A DNA stretch of 64,000 nucleotides from Streptomyces sp. GSL17-111 (lineage in GTDB: Bacteria > Actinomycetota > Actinomycetes > Streptomycetales > Streptomycetaceae): contig NZ_JBAJNS010000001.1 in the NCBI RefSeq assembly GCF_037911585.1, positions 2,107,001-2,171,000 on the forward strand, written 5' to 3'. Each line of letters opens with the position of its first letter. The stretch's first letter is position 1. Positions 41,260-48,451 of this stretch are shown piece after piece. The notes under the pieces were generated by a model. It made no database searches. It was not told where the DNA came from and worked only from the letters and a program-made list of their open reading frames with translations. The position numbers were made by a program, and so were the translations under genes.

Positions 41260-42939
41260 GTGAACGACCGTCCCCCGTCGGGTCTGACGACCCCCGCAGG
41301 TTCCGGGTTCTCCGGCTACGCCGGTTACGAGGACCCCTACGGGCAGGCCGCCGCACACGGCTACGCCGTGACCGACGCGGACCACGGGTACACCGGCAGC
41401 GGATACGGCGACGACGACCCGCTGTTCGGCGCCCTCCCGGACGACGGCCCGCACGCGGCGCAGGGCGGGGCCGACGCACAGCCCGCCGCCACCGGCTACG
41501 ACGGTTTTCCCACCCAGCAGGTCTCTTTCACCGCTTCCCCCTTCACCGCGCCCGGCCACGACCCGTCCTCCTACGCGTCCTCCCATGACGGGGCCTCCTA
41601 CGGGAACCCGACGTACGACGGCTCCGCGTACGGCGACGCGGGATACGGCATGACGGAGTACGGCACCGGCACGTACGGCGCGGGGGTGGACGCGGTTGCC
41701 GACGTCACCGCCCTCCACCCCTCTGATCACGACAACAACGCGTTTTCCCAGGCCGCCGGTTACGAAACCGGCGGCTTTTCCACCGATCCCTACGGGGCGG
41801 GTACCGCGTACGACCCGCTGACCGCCGAGACCTGGACGGCCGAGGCCTGGCCCGCCGTCGACAACCCGCTCTCCGCCATCCCCGCGCAGCCCGACCACGG
41901 CTGGGCCGACAGCACCGAGGTCTGGGACACCGGCGCCCACGCCGTCGACGCCCCGCAGGGCCACGACGTCCCGGAGGGCCCGCCGGCCGACGCCCACGCC
42001 CACGCCCACGCCCACGAAGAGCCGTACGGCACGGACCTCGCGGACCACCCCGAGGCCCCGGACCGTGCCGAGGACGACACGCGCGACGACCTTCCCCCGG
42101 TCGCCGACGCGGACGACACCTGGGCGGAGCCGGAGGACGCGGCGACGACGCCCACGTCGGCACCGCCGTCGGCGGGCACCGTGCCCGCCGCGCGGGGCGG
42201 ACGCCGCCGCCGGGCGGCGAAGCCGAAGCGTTCCGCGCTGCTGACGGTCGCGGTTCCCTCGGTGGCCGTCATGGGCGTGGCGGGGATCGCCGCCGCCTCC
42301 GTGGGCGGTGGGGTCGCCGAGAGCGCGGAGGACAGCCCGGCCCAGGCAGCGCCGGACCAGGACACCGTCAAGCCGGCCGCCGTCAACAACAAGCTGGACA
42401 CGCAGCTCGCCGGCCTCTCCGCCGACGTGCGCGACTTCGGTGACCGCGCCAGCCGCACCCAGGAGCGCATCGACCTCAAGGCCCGTCAGGAGGCCGAGCG
42501 GGAACGGAAGGCCGCCGAGGCGGCGAAGCGCGAGGCGATGCGGCCCAAGTTCGCCCTCCCCGTGGACCAGCGCGGGCTGAGCGCCTACTACGGACAGGCC
42601 GGGATCAACTGGATGTCGGTCCACACCGGCATCGACTTCCCCGTCGGCTACGGCACCCCGGTCAAGGCCGCCACCGACGGCACGGTCACCACCCGCTGGG
42701 ACATCGCCTACGGCAACATGATGGTGGTGACGGCCGCCGACGGCACCGAGACGTGGTACTGCCACCTGAGCAGCACCCGCATCCGCTCCGGCCAGGTCAA
42801 GGCCGGCGACACGATCGGGTACGCGGGCAGCTCGGGCAACTCCACCGGGCCGCACCTGCACTTCGAGGTCCGCCCCGGCGGCGGTTCCGCCGTGGACCCG
42901 GTGGCCTGGTTCCGGGGCAAGGGCCTCGACCCCACCTGA
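41260..42939 (+). CDS. M23-family metallopeptidase (peptidoglycan endopeptidase)
   Basis: A 559-residue protein. Residues ~1-300 are a low-complexity, Tyr/Gly/Ser/Asp-rich region, including a His/Ala run (DAHAHAHAHEE). A basic segment (RRRRAAKPKR) and one membrane helix near 325-345 follow, then a short coiled coil (~385-425, QERIDLKARQEAERERK) and a C-terminal M23 LytM domain with HTGIDF and HLHFEV zinc ligands. The catalytic part is therefore outside the membrane and cleaves peptidoglycan cross-links. GTG at 41260 was chosen because the sequence before it is unlike any family and the promoter at 41181 would exclude it. Confidence 0.88.
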   Translation: MNDRPPSGLTTPAGSGFSGYAGYEDPYGQAAAHGYAVTDADHGYTGSGYGDDDPLFGALPDDGPHAAQGGADAQPAATGYDGFPTQQVSFTASPFTAPGHDPSSYASSHDGASYGNPTYDGSAYGDAGYGMTEYGTGTYGAGVDAVADVTALHPSDHDNNAFSQAAGYETGGFSTDPYGAGTAYDPLTAETWTAEAWPAVDNPLSAIPAQPDHGWADSTEVWDTGAHAVDAPQGHDVPEGPPADAHAHAHAHEEPYGTDLADHPEAPDRAEDDTRDDLPPVADADDTWAEPEDAATTPTSAPPSAGTVPAARGGRRRRAAKPKRSALLTVAVPSVAVMGVAGIAAASVGGGVAESAEDSPAQAAPDQDTVKPAAVNNKLDTQLAGLSADVRDFGDRASRTQERIDLKARQEAERERKAAEAAKREAMRPKFALPVDQRGLSAYYGQAGINWMSVHTGIDFPVGYGTPVKAATDGTVTTRWDIAYGNMMVVTAADGTETWYCHLSSTRIRSGQVKAGDTIGYAGSSGNSTGPHLHFEVRPGGGSAVDPVAWFRGKGLDPT

Positions 42940-42966
42940 CCGGCCCACCCCGGCGGCCACACCGGC

Positions 42967-42993
42967 GCCCCGCGCACCGGATGGACGCGGGGC
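42967..42993. terminator. hairpin between M23 peptidase and pcrA genes
   Basis: GCCCCGCG and CGCGGGGC (8 bp) enclose an 11-nt loop between convergent stops. Confidence 0.6.
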
Positions 42994-43008
42994 CCACCGG
43001 GCGTCGGC

Positions 43009-45507
43009 CTACAGCTTCTCCACCGGCGCGTACCGCAGCAGCAGCCGCTTCGGCTTGGGGTCGCCGAAGTCGATCGTGGCCTCCGCCTTGTCACCGCTGC
43101 CCTGCACGGACACGACCGTGCCGAGCCCGAAGCTGTCGTGCGTGACCCGGTCCCCGACCGCCAGGGAGACGACCGGCCGGTCCTGCACGCGTCGCGTCGC
43201 GAAGCCCGAACCGCCGCGCCGCACCGAGGCGGTGGACGACGAGCGGACCCCCGCCGTCGCCGCCGCACCCGCCGGGCCGCCGCCGAGGCGCCGCCAGTCC
43301 AGGTACTCGGCGGGGATCTCCTCCAGGAAGCGGGACGGCGGGTTGTAGGCGGGCTGCCCCCAGGCGCTGCGCATACTGGCCCGGCTGACGTAGAGGCGCT
43401 GCCGGGCGCGGGTGATGCCCACGTACGCCAGCCGCCGTTCCTCCTCCAGCTCCTTGGCCTGCCCGAGCGCACGCATGTGCGGGAAGACGCCGTCCTCCAT
43501 GCCGGTGAGGAAGACGACGGGGAACTCCAGGCCCTTGGCGGTGTGGAGGGTCATGAGCGTGATGACGCCGCTGCCCTCCTCGCGCTCCTCCTCGTCGGGG
43601 ATCTGGTCGGAGTCGGCGACGAGGGCGACCTGCTCCAGGAAGTCGGCCAGCGTACCGGGGTCGTCCTCGGCCCGGGCCTGCTCGAACTCCAGGGCCACGG
43701 CGGCGAGTTCCTGGAGGTTCTCCACCCGCGTCTCGTCCTGCGGGTCGGTGGAGGCCTGGAGCTCGGCCAGGTAGCCCGTCCGCTCCAGGACGGCCTCCAG
43801 CACGGTGGCCGGCCCGGCGCCGGACTCCACGACCGTGCGCAGCTCCTCCATGAGCGTGTTGAAGCGCTTGACGGCGTTCACCGAGCGGGCGGCCATGCCG
43901 TACGCCTCGTCGACGCGGCGCAGCGCCTGGGGGAAGCCGATCCGCTCCCGGGAGGCCAGCGCCTCGATCATCGCCTCGGCCCGGTCCCCGATGCCCCGCT
44001 TGGGGACGTTGAGGATGCGGCGCAGCGGCACCGAGTCCTCCGGGTTGGCGAGCACGCGCAGGTAGGCCAGGACGTCCCGGACCTCCTTGCGCTCGTAGAA
44101 CCGCACCCCGCCGACGACCTTGTACGGCAGCCCGACCCGGATGAAGATCTCCTCGAACACCCGGGACTGCGCGTTCGTCCGGTAGAAGACCGCCACGTCG
44201 CCGGGGCCGGCGTCGCCCGCGTCCGTCAGCCGGTCGATCTCCTCGGCGACGAACTGCGCCTCGTCGTGCTCGGTGTCCGCGACGTAGCCGGTGATGCGCG
44301 AGCCCGCGCCCTCCCGCGTCCACAGGTTCTTCGGACGGCGGCTCTCGTTGCGTTCGATGACGGCGTTGGCCGCCGAGAGGATCGTCTGCGTGGAGCGGTA
44401 GTTCTGCTCCAGCAGGATCGTGGTGGCGTCCGGGTAGTCCTCCTCGAACTGGAGGATGTTGCGGATCGTGGCGCCCCGGAAGGCGTAGATCGACTGGTCT
44501 GCGTCACCGACGACGCACAGCTCGGCCCGCTCGACGGCCGGCTGCCCCCCGTCGTCCGCGACCTCCCCCGCGACCTCCCCCACGCCGACCAGCTCGCGGA
44601 TCAGCGTGTACTGCGCGTGGTTGGTGTCCTGGTACTCGTCGACGAGGACGTGCCGGAAGCGCCGGCGGTAGTGCTCGGCGACGTCCGGGAACGCCTGGAG
44701 CAGGTGCACCGTGGTCATGATGATGTCGTCGAAGTCCAGGGCGTTGGCCTCGCGCAGCCGCGCCTGGTAGAGCGTGTACGCCTCGGCGAGCGTCTTCTCG
44801 AAGGCGTCGCCCGCCTGCCCGGCGAAGTCCTCCTCGTCGACCAGCTCGTTCTTGAGGTTGGAGACCTTCGCACTGAACGACTTCGGCGGGTAGCGCTTGG
44901 GGTCGAGCTCCAGGTCGCGGCAGACCAGGGCCATGAGACGCCGGGAGTCGGCCGCGTCGTAGATCGAGAACGAGGACGTGAAGCCGAGCTTCTTGCTCTC
45001 CCGGCGCAGGATGCGCACGCACGCGCTGTGGAACGTCGAGACCCACATCGACCGCGCGCGCGGCCCGACCAGTTCCTCGACCCGCTCCTTCATCTCGCCC
45101 GCGGCCTTGTTGGTGAAGGTGATGGCGAGGATCGCCCCGGGGTGCACCTTGCGGGCGCCCAGGAGGTGGGCGATGCGGTGGGTGAGCACCCGCGTCTTGC
45201 CCGAACCCGCGCCCGCGACGATGAGCAGCGGCGAGCCGTGGTGCACGACGGCCGCGCGCTGCTGCTCGTTCAGCCCGGTGAGCAGCGCCTCGGGGTCGAT
45301 GACGGGACGCGGCGCACCGTCGCGGTAGTGGGCCTCCGGCCCGCGCCCGCCCGCGTACGCGCCGCTGAACAGCCCGTCGGGCACCTCCTCCCCGGCGTGG
45401 CCGACCTGCCCGGGCACGCCGGGGCCGCCCTCGGCCGGAGGCGGTGGCTCGTCCTCGGCGGGAGGTTCGAGGTGGGCCAGAAAGTTGTCGTCGAAGAGGC
45501 TGCTCAT
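43009..45507 (-). CDS. pcrA: UvrD/PcrA superfamily I DNA helicase
   Basis: A 3'-5' ATP-dependent helicase for DNA repair and replication-fork upkeep. The 832-residue protein has an N-terminal Pro/Glu-rich lead of ~75 residues, then helicase motifs: Q motif LNEQQRAAV, Walker A AGAGSGKT, ITFTNKAAGEM, VDEYQDTN, GDADQSIYAFRGA, QNYRST, TLHTAKGLEFP and VGITRARQRLYVSRA. The C-terminal ~90 residues form the linker and Tudor-like tail typical of PcrA (VGDRVTHDSFGLGTVV). The predicted start of transcription lies only a few bases before the ATG, so the mRNA looks leaderless. Confidence 0.96.
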   Translation of the reverse strand: MSSLFDDNFLAHLEPPAEDEPPPPAEGGPGVPGQVGHAGEEVPDGLFSGAYAGGRGPEAHYRDGAPRPVIDPEALLTGLNEQQRAAVVHHGSPLLIVAGAGSGKTRVLTHRIAHLLGARKVHPGAILAITFTNKAAGEMKERVEELVGPRARSMWVSTFHSACVRILRRESKKLGFTSSFSIYDAADSRRLMALVCRDLELDPKRYPPKSFSAKVSNLKNELVDEEDFAGQAGDAFEKTLAEAYTLYQARLREANALDFDDIIMTTVHLLQAFPDVAEHYRRRFRHVLVDEYQDTNHAQYTLIRELVGVGEVAGEVADDGGQPAVERAELCVVGDADQSIYAFRGATIRNILQFEEDYPDATTILLEQNYRSTQTILSAANAVIERNESRRPKNLWTREGAGSRITGYVADTEHDEAQFVAEEIDRLTDAGDAGPGDVAVFYRTNAQSRVFEEIFIRVGLPYKVVGGVRFYERKEVRDVLAYLRVLANPEDSVPLRRILNVPKRGIGDRAEAMIEALASRERIGFPQALRRVDEAYGMAARSVNAVKRFNTLMEELRTVVESGAGPATVLEAVLERTGYLAELQASTDPQDETRVENLQELAAVALEFEQARAEDDPGTLADFLEQVALVADSDQIPDEEEREEGSGVITLMTLHTAKGLEFPVVFLTGMEDGVFPHMRALGQAKELEEERRLAYVGITRARQRLYVSRASMRSAWGQPAYNPPSRFLEEIPAEYLDWRRLGGGPAGAAATAGVRSSSTASVRRGGSGFATRRVQDRPVVSLAVGDRVTHDSFGLGTVVSVQGSGDKAEATIDFGDPKPKRLLLRYAPVEKL

Positions 45508-45516
45508 CGCCTACCG

Positions 45517-45539
45517 AGTCTAGGGTGCGCCGCTGACGG
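45517..45539 (-). promoter_or_regulatory. RecA-NDp-like promoter of pcrA
   Basis: On the minus strand CCGTCAGCG (45539-45531), 8 nt, then TAGACT (45522-45517). It keeps seven of nine upstream bases at the right spacing and a full TAnnnT -10, nine bases before the ATG. Confidence 0.5.
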
Positions 45540-45574
45540 TCCTCACGCGGTTCCGGGCTTCTAGACTGGCCGGT

Positions 45575-46207
45575 ATGACTGACGCCTCCCGTGCGCCCGT
45601 GCCCCACCCCGACCACGACCCCGGGCTGCGTGCCTCGGACGCCGACCGGGAAGCGGTGGCGGAGGTGCTGCGCGAGGCGGCGGGTGACGGTCGGATCGAC
45701 CTGTCGGAGCTGCACGAGCGGCTGGAGCGGACGTTCGAGGCGAAGACGTACGGCGAGCTGGCGCCGCTCACCGCCGACCTTCCGGGGCGCCACACGCCGA
45801 CGCCGCCCGCCCCGCCGCCGTCCGTCGACGAGCCGATGGTCCTCAAGTCCGGGGCCGGGGACATCACGCAGACCGGGCACTGGGAGGTGCCCCGCCGGAT
45901 CTCCGCGCACTCGCGGATGGGCAGCGTGAAGATCGACTTCAGTCAGGCGGTCTGCCGGGTGCCCGAGGTCGCTCTGGAGATCAAGGCCGGTATGGGGGAC
46001 GTGACGGTCGTCGTCCCGCACGGCTGGTCGGTGCGGACGCACGGGGTGCGGGCCCACGTCGGTTCCGTCAGGAACAAGGCCGTCGAACCGCCCGCCGCGG
46101 GTGCGCCCACCCTGGAGGTGACGGGCTCGGTGGCCCTGGGCGAGGTGCTGGTGCGCTACCCGAACCGCTGGGAGCAGTGGCTCAGGCGGCGGGGCAACGG
46201 CGCGTGA
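45575..46207 (+). CDS. DUF1707 protein with LiaF-like C-terminal region
   Basis: A 210-residue cytosolic-looking protein. Residues ~18-70 are a DUF1707 (SHOCT-like) domain: LRASDADREAVAEVLREAAGDGRIDLSELHERLERTFEAKTYGEL shows the usual D.ERE...L..A...GRL...E...R pattern. The C-terminal half (KIDFSQAV, VALEIKAGMGDVTVVVPHGW) resembles the beta-rich LiaF-type domain of cell-envelope stress proteins. No membrane helix. Function unknown. A TAGACT -10-like element 7 nt before the ATG suggests a leaderless transcript diverging from pcrA. Confidence 0.8.
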   Translation: MTDASRAPVPHPDHDPGLRASDADREAVAEVLREAAGDGRIDLSELHERLERTFEAKTYGELAPLTADLPGRHTPTPPAPPPSVDEPMVLKSGAGDITQTGHWEVPRRISAHSRMGSVKIDFSQAVCRVPEVALEIKAGMGDVTVVVPHGWSVRTHGVRAHVGSVRNKAVEPPAAGAPTLEVTGSVALGEVLVRYPNRWEQWLRRRGNGA

Positions 46208-46252
46208 ACGTGACCAAGCCGCCGGGCGGGGTCCCGGCCCGGCGGCGGCCGG

Positions 46253-46606
46253 TCACGTCCAGAGGGTCGCGAGGAAGATGTTCAGCACGGTGAGCAGCCC
46301 GACGGTCCCCAGCACGGCGGACGGCACCTTCGCGTCGTCACGCTTGACGTAGACGAGCCCCAGGATCACCACCAGCACCGCCAGCTTCACGCCGATCTTG
46401 AGGTTGTTCACCTCGTTCCCCTCGGCCTGGTGCAGACCGACGAGGCACACGCCCGTCACGAGCATGGTGATCGCGCCGTGCAGCATGCCCGGCAGCATCC
46501 TGGCCTCACCGGTGCGCAGCGCCTTCGTCTGGAAGAGGAAGCCGCCGAGGAGGGCGGCGATGCCGATGATGTGGAGAGCCACGAAGAGGTTGATCAGGAC
46601 GTCCAT
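46253..46606 (-). CDS. small four-helix integral membrane protein
   Basis: A 117-residue protein composed almost wholly of four hydrophobic helices with short loops (LINLFVALHIIGIAALLGG, ITMLVTGVCLVGL, LAVLVVILGLVYV, VLGTVGLLTVLNIFLATLW). I do not recognise a named family and no catalytic motif is seen. GTTAAC at 46615-46620, 8 nt before the ATG, could be a -10 element of a leaderless transcript; there is no ribosome-binding site. Confidence 0.75.
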   Translation of the reverse strand: MDVLINLFVALHIIGIAALLGGFLFQTKALRTGEARMLPGMLHGAITMLVTGVCLVGLHQAEGNEVNNLKIGVKLAVLVVILGLVYVKRDDAKVPSAVLGTVGLLTVLNIFLATLWT

Positions 46607-46806
46607 GGCCGGAGGTTAACGGGCGGGTCGCCGGGGGCGACGAGCGGGCCGGGTGCGTGGGGAACGGCCGCCGTTCGGTCGGACCGGGTCGTGGGCCGAC
46701 GCGGTCCGGTCCGCACGACGTCAGGACCGGTCGACGACGACCGGATAGGGGCGATGCCGGTCATCCGTACGCCGTGGTGGTGAGCGGCGGCCTAGCGTCC
46801 GACCCC

Positions 46807-47910
46807 ATGGCAGCGCATCGCAAGCACCGCAGTCCCCGCACCCGTGACCGCTCGCGCCCGCGGGCCTGGGCGAGTCTGGCCCTGGCGGGTGCGGCGACCG
46901 CGACGGCCGCGGCGTCGCCCGGCGTCGCCGTCGCCGCACTCCGGCCCGACGCCCGGCAGGTGCGCACCGAGGTGGAGCGGCTGCACCGGGAGGCCGAGGC
47001 GGCGGGGGAACTCCACCACGCGGCGAAGGAACGTTCCCGCAAAGCGGCACGTCAGCTGGACGCCCTGCGCGACGGCTCGGCCCGCGCCACGGACCGCGTC
47101 AACGCCGCCCGCAACGCGCTCGGTGCCCACGCCACCGCGCAGTACCGCAGCGGCGTGGCCGAACCGGCGGCGCAGCTCGCGCTGTCCACCACCCCGGAGG
47201 AGTTCCTGCGCCGGGCGTCCGCCCGGGAACGCGTCGGGCTGCGGCAGCACCGCGCTCTGCGGAGCCTGCGCGGCCTGCTCCGCGAGAGCACCCAACTGCG
47301 CGAGGAGGGGGTCCGGAAGGCCGGTGCCGTACGGGCCGCCGAACGGGAGGCCCGGCAGCACAAGGAGGCCGCGCACGCGAAGCTGGCCGAGGCGGAGCGC
47401 CTGCTGCGCCGTCTCGCGCCGCCGGACGGGACGGACGCGACCGGGCGGGCGGACGACGGCGGCCGGCAGGCCGAGGACGGGGCCGGGGCCGGGGAGGGCC
47501 CCGCGACGCCGGGCACGGGAACGGCGCCCGCACCGCGGCCCGCCCCCGCGCCCGCACCGGGCGGGCGGGCCGCCCAGGCGCTCGCCTTCGCCCGGAACGC
47601 GATCGGCACGCCCTACGGCTGGGGCGCGACCGGGCCGGACGCCTACGACTGCTCCGGGCTCACCCAGGCCGCGTGGCGGGCGGCGGGCGTCTCTCTCCCC
47701 CGCACGACGTACACCCAGGTGGACGCCGGTCGGCGGGTCTCCCGCGCCGAACTGGCCCCCGGCGACCTCGTCTTCTTCTACCAGGGACTCAGCCACGTCG
47801 GGCTCTACATCGGCGGGGGCCAGATGATCCACGCCCCCCGGACGGGCTCGACCGTCCGCGTCGACCGGATCGACACGATGCCGTTCGCCGCCGCCACCCG
47901 CCCGGCGTGA
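46807..47910 (+). CDS. NlpC/P60 peptidoglycan endopeptidase (RipA-like)
   Basis: A 367-residue secreted protein: basic start and signal peptide to about residue 45, a long coiled coil (~55-215: EVERLHREAEAAGELHHAA, QHKEAAHAKLAEAERLL), a Pro/Ala-rich linker (~235-258), and a C-terminal NlpC/P60 domain with catalytic Cys in YDCSGL, His in SHVGLYIG and a third polar residue in IHAPRTG. It cleaves stem peptides of peptidoglycan. ATG at 46807 follows TAGCGT (46793-46798) and no ribosome-binding site, again a leaderless layout. Confidence 0.9.
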   Translation: MAAHRKHRSPRTRDRSRPRAWASLALAGAATATAAASPGVAVAALRPDARQVRTEVERLHREAEAAGELHHAAKERSRKAARQLDALRDGSARATDRVNAARNALGAHATAQYRSGVAEPAAQLALSTTPEEFLRRASARERVGLRQHRALRSLRGLLRESTQLREEGVRKAGAVRAAEREARQHKEAAHAKLAEAERLLRRLAPPDGTDATGRADDGGRQAEDGAGAGEGPATPGTGTAPAPRPAPAPAPGGRAAQALAFARNAIGTPYGWGATGPDAYDCSGLTQAAWRAAGVSLPRTTYTQVDAGRRVSRAELAPGDLVFFYQGLSHVGLYIGGGQMIHAPRTGSTVRVDRIDTMPFAAATRPA

Positions 47911-47961
47911 GGCCGGAGCCCGGAGCGGCGGAGCCCGGAACGGCTCAGGCGGGCCGGCCCG

Positions 47962-48348
47962 TCACGGGGCCTCGCGCAGAGCCGTCAGGGTGGGGGCCTC
48001 GCCCAGAGTGCCGGGGACGGCCCGGCCGATGGCCTCGTCGCCGCCGTCGCGCGACAGCTCGGCCAGCGCCTGCGTCGGGTCCAGCCCCTTCGCCCGGCAC
48101 TCGCGCAGCAGCCCGGCCCAGGCCACGGCGGCGTTGAAGGCGGCGTCGCCCGCGCCGCCGCGCGGCTCGAACCCGGCGGCGTCCTCCGCGTCGGAGGCCC
48201 ACAGGAAGCCCAGCACGCCCTCGCCGGAGCCGACCGCGACATAACTGACCGGCCCCTCGGCGACGTAGCCGTAGTCCTCGGACCCGCCGACCGCCCTCGG
48301 CCGCAGGTCCTCCGTCATGCGGGGCGTCAGATGGCTGTCGCTGCCCAT
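47962..48348 (-). CDS. small acidic protein downstream of an ART toxin, probable immunity protein
   Basis: A 128-residue soluble protein, acidic and Ala/Gly-rich, with no family I recognise. It lies directly downstream of the ADP-ribosyltransferase toxin gene on the same strand (103 bp apart), the usual place for the immunity gene of a polymorphic toxin. This role is inferred from position only. ATG at 48348 has GGTGGAG 3 nt upstream; GTG at 48369 would add seven residues. Confidence 0.55.
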   Translation of the reverse strand: MGSDSHLTPRMTEDLRPRAVGGSEDYGYVAEGPVSYVAVGSGEGVLGFLWASDAEDAAGFEPRGGAGDAAFNAAVAWAGLLRECRAKGLDPTQALAELSRDGGDEAIGRAVPGTLGEAPTLTALREAP

Positions 48349-48451
48349 GTGCTCCACCCGTTCGTCCACGGTCCGGCGCCCGGTGACCGGGGCGGCCCGG
48401 ACCTGCCTGAGCCTCTGTGTCCTTCACCGCACCCACGTGCGTCCGCCTGCC

